Assembly (NCBI GenBank): GCA_016933635.1
Contig: JAFGAP010000201.1
Location: forward strand, 1-35,602
From: Kosmotogaceae bacterium
Lineage (GTDB): Bacteria > Thermotogota > Thermotogae > Petrotogales > Kosmotogaceae
DNA length: 35,602 bases
Direction: 5' to 3'
The notes below the pieces were generated by a model. It was given only the letters and a program-made list of their open reading frames with translations. It did not search any database and was not told the DNA's origin. Within the stretch, counting starts at the first letter, position 1. Each line of letters begins with the position of its first letter. The position numbers and the translations under genes were made by a program. This document shows, piece after piece, positions 1-7,783 of this stretch.

Positions 1-1113
1 AAAGGAGGCGGCAATCACCATTCCCAAAATCCCGGCAATAGTGTACATTCTCCTAATACCGAACGCACGTATCAACACGCCTCCTAAGACTGAACCCAGG
101 AGATAACTAAGTCCCATGGTTGACATCCAGTAGATTGTGAGCGCCCTTGTTGCTTTGTTTTCTTCGAAGTTCTTGTGGATGAAGCTTGTTACGGAATAGT
201 AGACCACAATGTAGTTGATTCCGTGTAAGGCTTGAAATAGTAGAAAGACTGGAAAAGATGGAGCAATCGAAGTCAGGAACCATCTTAGCCCTGTAGCAAA
301 GATTCCCACAAGAAGCAGTCTGGTATTGCCTATTCTATCTATGATCTTCTCGGCGAAAAAGAGAAAAGGCACCTCTGAAAGTGCCATCAATGAAAAGGAG
401 AAACCGGCCGATGAAAGGTCGTATCCCATCTCACTGGTCAAAAGAGGGAGAAAGGTCGATCCAAAAGCACCGACTGTTATCGATGCAACTCCTGCCAGTA
501 CAAGTAAGTAGAATTCGATTGGTAATGGCGCGGAATCCATTTCGCTTTCATTCCTTTCAAGTATGCGCTTCGATGGATAAGCTCTGCTCACAGCGGTAGC
601 TGTCAGAAGCGATACGCTTGCAATTATGAAAATAATTACGAAGCCTCTACTCAATAAGATTCCGGAAATCAAGGCAGTTGCTGAATAACCTATAGTGCCG
701 AACGCCCTTGCCCTGTTGAAGCGTTTTCCCTTGCTCCTCAAAGACGGAACTACCACGGATTCTGAGATGGGGATAACGCTCACTGCAAAGAATGCAAAAA
801 GCAACATCGCTATCAGTGAGCTTTCAAAGGTTGGAGTCAGAAAGACACCCCATACGGCAATTGCGGAGACGATAGAAAGCATACCCATGACCGAAGGGCC
901 GCCTTTCCTACTTGATCTCTTAAACCAGAAGGGATTGGCAATGAGTGAAAGGGTAGGAGTAACCGCCATTAGAATGCCGATTTCAACAGAGGAGAAGCCT
1001 TTACTGTGGAAAAACTGACTGAAAAGAGCCATAACGCTTAGATTTGAGTAGATAAAGATTTCAGTAGCTGTCTCACGAGCGCTGGAAGAGGCACTAAAAA
1101 GAAAAAGCGGCAC
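1..1113 (-). CDS. MFS transporter, partial (C-terminus beyond the window)
   Basis: An open frame of 371 codons runs from a GTG at 1113 to the window edge with no stop, so the C-terminal end is missing. The start is set by an AGGAGG box (1125-1130) eleven bases upstream. The protein is almost wholly hydrophobic, with about ten or more membrane segments separated by short basic loops such as FKRSSRKGG and RSKGKRFNRA, which is the pattern of a major facilitator superfamily permease. The N-terminus (ATEIFIYSNLSVMALFSQFF followed by GFSSVEIGILMAVTPTLSLI) resembles the MFS_1-like / nucleoside-symporter-type branch, which includes sugar and nucleoside carriers. The substrate cannot be read from the sequence. 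It is divergent from the outer-membrane protein gene at 1160. Family call good, substrate unknown. Confidence 0.8.
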   Translation of the reverse strand, partial: MPLFLFSASSSARETATEIFIYSNLSVMALFSQFFHSKGFSSVEIGILMAVTPTLSLIANPFWFKRSSRKGGPSVMGMLSIVSAIAVWGVFLTPTFESSLIAMLLFAFFAVSVIPISESVVVPSLRSKGKRFNRARAFGTIGYSATALISGILLSRGFVIIFIIASVSLLTATAVSRAYPSKRILERNESEMDSAPLPIEFYLLVLAGVASITVGAFGSTFLPLLTSEMGYDLSSAGFSFSLMALSEVPFLFFAEKIIDRIGNTRLLLVGIFATGLRWFLTSIAPSFPVFLLFQALHGINYIVVYYSVTSFIHKNFEENKATRALTIYWMSTMGLSYLLGSVLGGVLIRAFGIRRMYTIAGILGMVIAASF

Positions 1114-1124
1114 CGATTATCACT

Positions 1125-1166
1125 CCTCCTGGTGTAGAATTCTAAAGGGGGTGAATCTATTGTCGA
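1125..1166 (-). promoter_or_regulatory. Candidate promoter of the MFS gene
   Basis: On the minus strand a TCGACA box (1161-1166) lies 16 bases before TAGAAT (1139-1144), each matching five of six consensus positions. The AGGAGG ribosome binding site follows almost at once, so the leader would be about 18 bases. The -35 box lies within the first codons of the divergent gene. Confidence 0.35.
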
Positions 1167-2539
1167 AATGTTGTTTATCTTTATTGATGCTTATCATACC
1201 ATTAATGGTTCTGGGAAGCACGGGTTTGCACGTGATTCTTTCACCTTCATTATCTCTTGATAATATTCCCTCTGTCGCGAGCAACTACGAGCCTGATTAT
1301 GAAGATCTAGACAGGTATATGCAGATTCCGGCGATCTTTTCGGGGGGGCTGGAGATAGCGTTCGGTAATTCGAAATTGTACGTGAATATGGACTTGAGAC
1401 AGGAGTTCTCAGATTACCTGATGGGAGACTGCTTCAGCAATCTACCACTCTCCACGACTTCCTTTCTGCCGGCCGTTGATATGAACTTTCCCAGACTTGG
1501 TTACTTCGAACGGAGGGGTTCAAATTCATTCATATCGTTGGGAAGAAGAAAGCTGGGCCTTGGAATTTCATCATACAGCTTTGTACTCTCAAATTACCTA
1601 CCGTATTTTGACCATCTGTGGATAGAGCTGAACGGAGAGGCAAAATCGGGTGAGTATATTTATGATTTCTTCGCGGTATCTGCCGACAGAACGATAAGCG
1701 GCGGGCCGAAGACTCTTTTGGGTCATCGATTCTGTTATATGAACGACAACTTGAAAGTCGCGTTCGGTGAGGAGAATCTTGTTTATGGTGCCTATCCCGA
1801 TTTGCAAGACCTGGGACCGTTCTTGATTTACCACCATACCTATCAAAGCAACTCAAATGTTACTGCCACAATTGCATCAGAGGTTAAGCTAAGCGATGTA
1901 ATAGCATACGGAGAGTTCACACTTGATGACTTCAGACTTGCATCGGAGGGCGAGAATTCAAATCCAACGGCATTTGGCTGGGTCGCGGGTTTTCTCTGGA
2001 GAATTTCCGATGGTAATCCATATTCTGGACTGAAATTGAATGAATCAGAGCACGAAATAAGAGACAAGACTCTTCTGCAAGACGGTGGCCTCAGAGTCAG
2101 GATGGAACATTACCATTCCACCACATATCTCTACAACAGGGGAACAAATATTGGAAAGTTTACATATCCCTACAGGTTTAATGTCTTACATCTAGATTCT
2201 TGGCCCGTTATCACAGGGTTTTTCGGATTTCCCTACGGACCCGATTCTACGCTCACTCTGATTGGCATAGAATATGAGAGCCGGAGTGTTTCGTTGAAAA
2301 TCGCTGCGGAACTGCTGCGAATAGGTTCAATCACAATCAGCTCTCCATATTCGCCACCCTTCGATACAGAATGGTACGGACCGAAGAAACCGATAACCAC
2401 CTCTTTCATTCTGACTGGAGAGGGTTTTTATGCAGCAAATCAAAATACAACTCTCTTCGTTGCCGGTAAACTGACCTTTTCCAAGAAGGTTGATTTCTGG
2501 ATAAATATTGGTTTTATTAGAATGTTTTCACTACTATAG
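1160..2539 (+). CDS. Exported outer-membrane beta-barrel candidate, Wzi-like
   Basis: The 459-residue protein opens with a signal peptide (SKCC then a run of Leu/Ile/Met to VLGS), followed by alternating polar and aromatic strands rich in Tyr, Phe and Gly, as in outer-membrane barrels. TTG at 1160 is preferred over GTG at 1151 because the AAAGGGGG ribosome binding site runs directly into the GTG but sits well spaced from the TTG. The segment LLGHRF, then GEENLVYGAYPDLQDLGPF, then YGEFTLDDF matches the same blocks in the next gene (IIGHRF, GELNVVGGKHPDLNDANPF, YGEIAIDDV), so the two are paralogues. The HR...GE...P..NPF pattern recalls capsule-assembly Wzi-family barrels, where such proteins help anchor surface polysaccharide. 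The family link is from memory of motifs, not a search. Confidence 0.7.
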   Translation: MSKCCLSLLMLIIPLMVLGSTGLHVILSPSLSLDNIPSVASNYEPDYEDLDRYMQIPAIFSGGLEIAFGNSKLYVNMDLRQEFSDYLMGDCFSNLPLSTTSFLPAVDMNFPRLGYFERRGSNSFISLGRRKLGLGISSYSFVLSNYLPYFDHLWIELNGEAKSGEYIYDFFAVSADRTISGGPKTLLGHRFCYMNDNLKVAFGEENLVYGAYPDLQDLGPFLIYHHTYQSNSNVTATIASEVKLSDVIAYGEFTLDDFRLASEGENSNPTAFGWVAGFLWRISDGNPYSGLKLNESEHEIRDKTLLQDGGLRVRMEHYHSTTYLYNRGTNIGKFTYPYRFNVLHLDSWPVITGFFGFPYGPDSTLTLIGIEYESRSVSLKIAAELLRIGSITISSPYSPPFDTEWYGPKKPITTSFILTGEGFYAANQNTTLFVAGKLTFSKKVDFWINIGFIRMFSLL

Positions 2540-2552
2540 GGAGGTATCACCG

Positions 2553-4184
2553 ATGAAGAAGTTTACCTTGCTTCTGTTCTTTACACTGGTAGTGGCAGTT
2601 TTTGGCAGTCAGGGAACTTTGATGTTCAAGGGCACAGATCAATACAACTTGTTTTTGGGCAGAAACCTGATTGATGGAAGAACTCTCTTTACTGCAAATA
2701 CGGCAATTCCAGAGGGATTTGCTTCAGTTCAGGTAGAACAGCCTACGGTAAAGACCGCGGCCGGTACGGGCATTTTCCTCCAAGTCACTCCGCAGTTCTT
2801 GATACATAATTTCGAACCCTTCAAGCAAAAGGGGTGGTTGCAATCTGTTGTCCCTCTTTATTTGAGGTATCGGTACGATACTTTGAAGCCATGGCTTGTG
2901 CTGGGGTTTGAGAGCGAAGTATCAGACAATATCACGGGCTTCATAAATCTCGACATCCCGAAAGACTACAGAAGCTACATCAGTCACGGTGATAACTTTG
3001 ATTCGAAGCCGTATATGAATTTTCCAGTAGAGCTTTTTGAGGGAAAACTCGAGGCGCTCGATATGAGCTGGCCAACATTCGGTTATGTATCCTATGCTAG
3101 CAATAACTTCTATGCTTCTCTGGGTAGGTACAAGGTGGCCTGGGGGCCTATGAGAAATGGATTCACGATAAGTGATGCATCATCGTATTACGATAACATC
3201 TCTTCTTCATACACTACGCCTCTCTGGAAGAAAGGCCGTTTTACCTATTCTTTTCTGGTTATAACCCCGACTTCGCTCCTGAACGACGAGGAGTGGGTGA
3301 AACAGGGAAAGGTGTGGGATCTGAACCAGAGAAGGCCTTACACCGAAGGAGCGAAGACTATCATTGGACATCGTTTCGATGTTCAGTTTTCGACATGGGG
3401 GAGGTTAGGGGTAGGAGAGCTTAACGTCGTTGGAGGGAAACATCCCGATCTGAACGATGCCAATCCATTCATAATCTTCCACAATACATACGGCGAAGAT
3501 TTCTCCAACGTCATGGCATCGCTTGACTTTTCTCTTGTTCCTTTCAAGGGTATCGAGCTCTACGGAGAAATCGCCATAGATGATGTTTCTTTCGGTTCTA
3601 CTGAGGCCGGAGCTCGGGGCAAACCAACGGCGCTGGCTTATGGTGGTGGTCTTAGATACGCAATGGACATTAAGGGAACGCTGCTCCTTGCCTCCGTAGA
3701 GCTCTATCACACTGACACGTGGATGTACAATCGCTGGCAACCGCTTCTCACATTCACAAACAGAATCTACACTAAGTCAGAGCTACCCGGAAGCAGGGAT
3801 TTCACAGATTATCCGCTGGGATTCAAGTATGGATCTGATCTCAATGGATTCTCGATAATGGCTAATGCAATAATGACCAATGGGCTTTCAATCTCCTTTG
3901 TATATGAACACTTCAAACAGGGAGAGGTTACTCTGAAAACCCCGTACTTGAACATGGAAGAACCGGAGGACGACCCCGGTGAATTTACGGCCCCTGAAGA
4001 CTGGAGCGGGCCAGTTGGTGAAACTGTTATTGCTAACATTTTGAAGCTCAATGTGATGATCCCTTACCGGAACTTTACATTCGGAAGCGACTTCTCTCTT
4101 TATTTTGGAGATTATTTCAAGAAGAACGGAGGGTATGAGAAACTGATTTTCGAGATCAGACCTTATCTGTCCTACGTCTTCTAG
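2553..4184 (+). CDS. Exported outer-membrane beta-barrel candidate, Wzi-like paralogue
   Basis: A 543-residue protein with a clean signal peptide (MKKFTLLLFFTLVVAVFGS). ATG 2553 is chosen for its GGAGG box at 2540-2544; a longer frame from 2508 has no such site and would overlap the gene before. The body is beta-rich with many Tyr, Phe, Trp and Gly residues and ends in an aromatic residue (SYVF), as outer-membrane barrels often do for assembly by the Bam machinery. It shares the HRF, GE, PDLNDANPF and YGEIAIDDV blocks with the upstream paralogue and lies only 13 bases after it, so the two are very likely cotranscribed. Possible roles are surface-polysaccharide anchoring, a porin, or a structural protein of the toga; the sequence does not decide between these. 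Confidence 0.75.
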   Translation: MKKFTLLLFFTLVVAVFGSQGTLMFKGTDQYNLFLGRNLIDGRTLFTANTAIPEGFASVQVEQPTVKTAAGTGIFLQVTPQFLIHNFEPFKQKGWLQSVVPLYLRYRYDTLKPWLVLGFESEVSDNITGFINLDIPKDYRSYISHGDNFDSKPYMNFPVELFEGKLEALDMSWPTFGYVSYASNNFYASLGRYKVAWGPMRNGFTISDASSYYDNISSSYTTPLWKKGRFTYSFLVITPTSLLNDEEWVKQGKVWDLNQRRPYTEGAKTIIGHRFDVQFSTWGRLGVGELNVVGGKHPDLNDANPFIIFHNTYGEDFSNVMASLDFSLVPFKGIELYGEIAIDDVSFGSTEAGARGKPTALAYGGGLRYAMDIKGTLLLASVELYHTDTWMYNRWQPLLTFTNRIYTKSELPGSRDFTDYPLGFKYGSDLNGFSIMANAIMTNGLSISFVYEHFKQGEVTLKTPYLNMEEPEDDPGEFTAPEDWSGPVGETVIANILKLNVMIPYRNFTFGSDFSLYFGDYFKKNGGYEKLIFEIRPYLSYVF

Positions 4185-4216
4185 AAAGAACGTTACTCCT
4201 GTAGATGTCCTAATAG

Positions 4217-4246
4217 AAAGGGGCGGGTTGTTTCCCGCCCCTTTTT
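4217..4246 (+). terminator. Rho-independent terminator after the barrel pair
   Basis: A perfect 8-bp GC stem, GGGGCGGG (4220-4227) with CCCGCCCC (4234-4241), closes a six-base loop and is followed by TTTTT. Flanking AAA/TTT can extend the stem. On the other strand it is followed by a weaker TTTCTATT tract, so it may also stop the minus-strand transcript. Confidence 0.9.
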
Positions 4247-4253
4247 AACAAAG

Positions 4254-4400
4254 CTAAATGAAGCCAAATACAAGAAATCCTATTAGGAATCCGATTATCA
4301 GTCCTAAAATCAGTCCTCTTGTGAATCTGTCGGTTCCTCGGGATGGTGTTTTTTCCTGTTTTTGGCTCTCTTTGTACCAGTCTCTATCGTAGATTCCCAA
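4254..4400 (-). CDS. Small single-pass membrane protein with YDRDWY motif (48 aa)
   Basis: Not an obvious gene because it starts with TTG and overlaps the end of the preceding permease gene by 91 bases in another frame. The start TTG (4400-4398) is preceded by AAAGGAG at good spacing. The product reads MGIYDRDWYKES, then a charged linker, then one hydrophobic helix of about 20 residues (GLILGLIIGFLIGFLVFGFI) ending at TAG (4256-4254). The N-terminal IYDRDWY element is familiar from small bacterial membrane proteins and the N-termini of some rhomboid proteins (Y-D/S-R-D/E-Y-Y). A glycine-spaced helix (G..G...G..I.GF) suggests helix packing. The function is unknown. The combination of motif, membrane segment and ribosome binding site makes chance unlikely. 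Confidence 0.7.
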   Translation of the reverse strand: MGIYDRDWYKESQKQEKTPSRGTDRFTRGLILGLIIGFLIGFLVFGFI

Positions 4401-5401
4401 TTGTTACCACTCCTTTCATTGAGAACGAAGTCCATCCAGTACCTCTTTATGAATATCAGAATTGGGACTGCAAAAACAACTCCAAAGACGCCCAGCAGTT
4501 CACCGAAGCCTATTATCGATACCAGAACGATGAACCAGTTAATCTTAACTCTGTTCGATAAGATTTTTGGCGAGAGGAACCATATCTCGATCTGGTTGGC
4601 GAAAACTAGCAGCACGATTGCTCCAACAACACCCCAAAGTCCTTTGCTTACGAAAGAAAGCACGATCATAGGAATTGACGTAACTACCACACCAAGATAA
4701 GGGATGAAATTCGTTATTCCCGCTAACAAACCAAGGAAAATCGCATTGGGAACTCCAAGAATAGCCGATCCTACTGCGATTATTGTACCGACAACAAGCG
4801 CAATTATCAGCTGACCGCCAATGTAGGTCTGAAAATCCTTGTACAACGAATGAAAGAAGCTGCTCACCTTATCCTGATTACACCCGGGAAAGAGTATGGG
4901 AACGCTTTTCTGGATCATATTGGTCTTTCTTGCGATTACGAAACCTGCAATGATTAGCAGGACAACACCTGTAATCCATGAAGTGATGTTTGAGGCAACG
5001 TATTGACCAATCATAATTGCCGCGTCACTCAACCATTGGGAAGCGCTCTCGACTATGTCGACTATCGCTTCAGAAATGAATGGGGGAATCTTCTCCAGCC
5101 ACTTGTCGAACGTACCGTCATTGAAAAGAGAGTCTAGCTCCAACGAAAGGCTTCTAACCCCCTTAATGGTTATTGGAATTGCGCTGTAGATAAGGAAGAA
5201 CATAAATGATAAAAGAGCTGTGCCGGTGATTATATTTAGGGCTCCTCTTGGAATCCTTCTGGTGACAAACTGCGCCGGTGTGTTGATAATTAGCGAGAAT
5301 ATAAAGGCCAGTCCGAGAACCCTTGAGGTCATAGGAAAGAGAAAGAGAGTCATGAATACTGCTATGAAATATCCGAGAACCCAGAACTTTGTTTTCTTCA
5401 T
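4310..5401 (-). CDS. AI-2E family transporter (PF01594-type permease)
   Basis: A 363-residue polytopic membrane protein. It has the family's architecture: an N-terminal pair of helices, a soluble amphipathic middle stretch (about residues 80-130), then a C-terminal block of helices. The typical signature is visible as GLLAGITNFIPYLG near residue 230, followed by VVGAIVLLVFANQIEIWFLSPKI. Members are often annotated as AI-2 exporters, but many instead act as Na+/H+ antiporters or export other solutes, so the substrate is open. The C-terminus is a charged tail (KRAKNRKKHH). The start ATG at 5401 follows GGAGGG. Its 3' end overlaps the 48-residue membrane-protein gene. It is divergent from the exported protein at 5476. 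Confidence 0.88.
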   Translation of the reverse strand: MKKTKFWVLGYFIAVFMTLFLFPMTSRVLGLAFIFSLIINTPAQFVTRRIPRGALNIITGTALLSFMFFLIYSAIPITIKGVRSLSLELDSLFNDGTFDKWLEKIPPFISEAIVDIVESASQWLSDAAIMIGQYVASNITSWITGVVLLIIAGFVIARKTNMIQKSVPILFPGCNQDKVSSFFHSLYKDFQTYIGGQLIIALVVGTIIAVGSAILGVPNAIFLGLLAGITNFIPYLGVVVTSIPMIVLSFVSKGLWGVVGAIVLLVFANQIEIWFLSPKILSNRVKINWFIVLVSIIGFGELLGVFGVVFAVPILIFIKRYWMDFVLNERSGNNWESTIETGTKRAKNRKKHHPEEPTDSQED

Positions 5402-5475
5402 AATAGCCCTCCACCGGAGAATAGTTATAAATCTGTTGTATACTCAATATGTATAATATCTTCTGAGGTGCCTTT

Positions 5476-6120
5476 ATGAAAAGAGTATATATTATCCTGA
5501 TAGTCTTTTTTGTTATTGCACTTGTTTCATTTGGCTCGACACATTCCTCAAGGATGATGACTCCTGGATCTGTTAGAGCGATGGTTGGTTTCAAAGATAT
5601 CGGACTGAGGATTGGAATTCTTCCTTTTCTTGAAGCCGGTTGGTTCATTGATGAAGGCCCTTACTTCACAGTAGGCTACGATAGAAACTTTCATTTTGCT
5701 TCCCGCGTTTCCTTCTCTTCGCTTCAAGAAGCGCGAGTGATTGCGGAGTTAGGATATGATTTCGACGTTGTTTATCTGGAGGTTGGAGGGCTTTATGAGT
5801 ATGCAGCTCCCGATGCCTCGTTTCTCGGTGGGCAACTGAAGGCGGAAGTGTTCTTCGATAATGATCTGAGCATTATCAACGCTACCCTGGGCAGGTTTCA
5901 GAAGGTTGCGGGCGATACCCAGAAGCAGAGTTTTACCTCTGTGGGATTTTCCGCCAGACGAAGACTGGAAATTGGAAAGCAGTTTTACTTCATAGATCTT
6001 GAAAGTGTTGAGCTTGTTGGTACATTAAAATGGGAGATAAAGGACGACCTCTCTTCCTTCAGCCCATTTCCCGCGTATAGTTTTGTGGGAATCCAGCTTA
6101 ATCTGGGGTTCCTAAACTAA
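5476..6120 (+). CDS. Exported beta-rich protein of unknown function
   Basis: A 214-residue protein with a signal peptide (MKRVYIILIVFFVIALVSFGS). The rest is a series of short amphipathic strands (GPYFTVGYDRNFHFASRVSF, VYLEVGGLYEY, AYSFVGIQLNLGFLN) that end in an aliphatic/aromatic terminus, which suggests a small outer-membrane barrel of about eight strands or a surface lipid-associated protein. There is no cysteine near the signal cleavage region, so it is not a lipoprotein. A GAGGTG ribosome binding site lies six bases before the ATG. It is a single gene bounded by a divergent permease and a terminator. No family is recognised. Confidence 0.7.
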   Translation: MKRVYIILIVFFVIALVSFGSTHSSRMMTPGSVRAMVGFKDIGLRIGILPFLEAGWFIDEGPYFTVGYDRNFHFASRVSFSSLQEARVIAELGYDFDVVYLEVGGLYEYAAPDASFLGGQLKAEVFFDNDLSIINATLGRFQKVAGDTQKQSFTSVGFSARRRLEIGKQFYFIDLESVELVGTLKWEIKDDLSSFSPFPAYSFVGIQLNLGFLN

Positions 6121-6123
6121 CAA

Positions 6124-6150
6124 AATCCCTTCCGATTCTCGGAAGGGATT
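6124..6150. terminator. Bidirectional terminator hairpin between convergent genes
   Basis: A perfect 12-bp stem (AATCCCTTCCGA 6124-6135, TCGGAAGGGATT 6139-6150) with a three-base loop. The minus-strand reading is followed by TTTTGTT, favouring termination of the TetR gene. The plus-strand reading has only ATATGC then a later TTT. It lies between the ends of two convergent genes. Confidence 0.8.
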
Positions 6151-6190
6151 ATATGCTGTCTTTCCTGGTATATTTTTCGCAGAGAACAAA

Positions 6191-6742
6191 TTATGAAAGT
6201 AACTTGGCCATTTCGTCTACTTCCTTTTCGTCAGGCATCTCCCCGTCAACTGCCATTTCCATGATTTTGCCTGCCATGTAGGATAGAAGACGATGAGATA
6301 CTTTGGAAGCACGTCTCATCGACATTGAAGATCCTAGTGCTCTCTCTAATCTATCGTAGAAGTCAGCTCTCGCATTGATTAGGATCTCCCTCACTCTTTT
6401 ATTCTTCATTCCATGAAGCCAGAGATATACAAGAGAAACCATTATATCTGGTCTTTCAGAATAGAGCTTCAACAGTTCTGCGTAAAGATCTCTTGTTATC
6501 TCTACAGGTTGTTTACCTTGATCAATGAGCGGTTCGATTCTCGGAAGAACATAGTTATTGAGAATGTGCCTTGATAGATCGATTAGCATTCCCTCTTTGG
6601 AACGGTGATGATAATGAATAGCCGCAAGGTTCACTTCTGCAATTCCCGAGACCTTACGTGTGCTCAGGCCTTCGATCGTTTCTTCAGCGATGACCTGTAT
6701 AGCCGCCTCCATTATTCTCTCTCTTGTTTCTTGACCGCGCAC
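6191..6742 (-). CDS. TetR/AcrR family transcriptional regulator
   Basis: A 183-residue protein. The N-terminal helix-turn-helix lies at about residues 8-50: TRERIMEAAIQVIAEE, then GLSTRKVSGIAEVNLAAIHYHH, which has the TetR recognition-helix pattern with the closing YHHRSKEGM. The C-terminal part is helical and would bind an unknown ligand and dimerise. GTG 6742 is used because the AAAGGAG box (6750-6756) lies just before it; an upstream TTG at 6760 would place that box inside the gene. Its promoter region carries an inverted repeat overlapping the -10 box, so autorepression is likely. The regulated target is not evident, since both neighbours end toward or away from it. Confidence 0.88.
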   Translation of the reverse strand: MRGQETRERIMEAAIQVIAEETIEGLSTRKVSGIAEVNLAAIHYHHRSKEGMLIDLSRHILNNYVLPRIEPLIDQGKQPVEITRDLYAELLKLYSERPDIMVSLVYLWLHGMKNKRVREILINARADFYDRLERALGSSMSMRRASKVSHRLLSYMAGKIMEMAVDGEMPDEKEVDEMAKLLS

Positions 6743-6766
6743 CGTCGTCACTCCTTTCAATCATTC

Positions 6767-6806
6767 GTATAACACAGATTATACCACATCGCAACAGGAA
6801 ATACAA
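6767..6806 (-). promoter_or_regulatory. Promoter and candidate operator of the TetR gene
   Basis: On the minus strand TTGTAT (6801-6806) is followed after exactly 17 bases by TATAAT (6778-6783), preceded by TGG as an extended -10. An 18-bp inverted repeat, GTATAA-N6-TTATAC (6767-6784), covers the -10 box and the start site and is a good candidate operator for the TetR protein itself. Confidence 0.75.
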
Positions 6807-6833
6807 AAGAAGCCGGAGAATCACCCCGGCCTC
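6803..6833 (-). terminator. Terminator of the argF-arcC operon
   Basis: On the minus strand an 8-bp stem with one G-U pair (GAGGCCGG with CCGGCTTC; 6826-6833 and 6809-6816) has a nine-base loop and is followed by TTTTGTA. It begins four bases after the arcC stop and overlaps the -35 box of the TetR promoter. Confidence 0.75.
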
Positions 6834-6836
6834 TAT

Positions 6837-7775
6837 CTATGCAACGATTCTTGTGCCCGACTCCCCTTTTAGTGCGAGATCGACATTTTCGAGCGAAGTG
6901 ATGATCGCTTCCTTTCCGGTTAAAGAGACAAATTCGATTGCGGATTCTATCTTTGGCAACATACTTCCCTTCGCAAAGTGACCGGCTTCCATTAACTCTC
7001 TTCCTTCCTTCACAGTCAATTCCTTTAGTTCCTTCTGATTGTCCCTTCCAAAGTTTATATATGCGTAGTCGACTCCAGTAAGTATAACTAGAGCGTCCGC
7101 TTCAATAAGCTTTGCGAGCAGGGCAGAGGCTCTGTCCTTGTCAATGACTGCTTCGATGCCCTTAATCCGTCCCGATTCGTCTCTTACAACGGGTATTCCT
7201 CCGCCACCGGCCGCAACTACTATGGTGCCATCCTTTATCATCTCTCTAATAGGTTCGATTTCAAGAACATCAAGCGGCATCGGTGAAGGTACTACTCGGC
7301 GATATCCTCTGCCGGCATCTTCTTTGACGGTCCAGCCTTTGGTTTTCTCGAGTTCTTTGGCCGTTTCTCTGTCATAAAACGGTCCAACGGGTTTGGAAGG
7401 ATTTTCGAAACCCTTGTCGTGCTCGTCTACAACTATCTGAGTCAGAACGCAGGCGATATCCATTTTTATGTTTCTCTTAATGAGTTCATTGTTCAAAGTC
7501 TGGGTTATCAAGTAACCTATGGAACCCTGTGTCATTGCGTCGTTTACATCGATCGGAAAGGGAGGAAAAACGTCCTTCGCGAGATCCTGCTGAACAAGGA
7601 GATTCCCAACCTGCGGTCCATTGCCGTGAGTAATTATGAGTTCATAACCTTCCTCTACAAGATCCGCTAGATAGGAAGTGGTCGATGACAGGTTTTTCTC
7701 CATCACTTCTGCTGTAGGTTTTTCATTTGGTTTGTTAAGCGCGTTACCGCCTATCGCAACTACGATTCTCTTCAT
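6837..7775 (-). CDS. arcC: Carbamate kinase
   Basis: A 312-residue protein, the usual length for carbamate kinase. It converts carbamoyl phosphate and ADP to ATP, CO2 and ammonia, or runs in reverse. The family's landmarks are present: the N-terminal VVAIGGNAL nucleotide site, HGNGPQVGNLL near residue 50, AAGGGGIPV near residue 188 and VIDKDRASALLA near residue 210, plus FAKGSMLPKIESA near the end. It begins eight bases after argF, with AGGGGGA as its ribosome binding site. Paired with ornithine carbamoyltransferase it would complete the energy-yielding half of arginine or citrulline fermentation; arginine deiminase is not in the window. Confidence 0.96.
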   Translation of the reverse strand: MKRIVVAIGGNALNKPNEKPTAEVMEKNLSSTTSYLADLVEEGYELIITHGNGPQVGNLLVQQDLAKDVFPPFPIDVNDAMTQGSIGYLITQTLNNELIKRNIKMDIACVLTQIVVDEHDKGFENPSKPVGPFYDRETAKELEKTKGWTVKEDAGRGYRRVVPSPMPLDVLEIEPIREMIKDGTIVVAAGGGGIPVVRDESGRIKGIEAVIDKDRASALLAKLIEADALVILTGVDYAYINFGRDNQKELKELTVKEGRELMEAGHFAKGSMLPKIESAIEFVSLTGKEAIITSLENVDLALKGESGTRIVA

Positions 7776-7783
7776 ACTTCCCC

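Noticed and set aside
695-1018. Open frame of 107 codons on the plus strand
   Set aside because: Lies wholly opposite the MFS transporter frame, has no ribosome binding site and gives a peptide without recognisable character.
5423-5457. Promoter for the exported protein at 5476 (TATAAT at 5452-5457)
   Set aside because: A -10 box is present but no -35 box at a usable distance, and the start point would fall almost on the ribosome binding site.
5163-5648. Minus-strand frame of 161 codons
   Set aside because: Crosses the divergent start region of two better-supported genes and has no family features.
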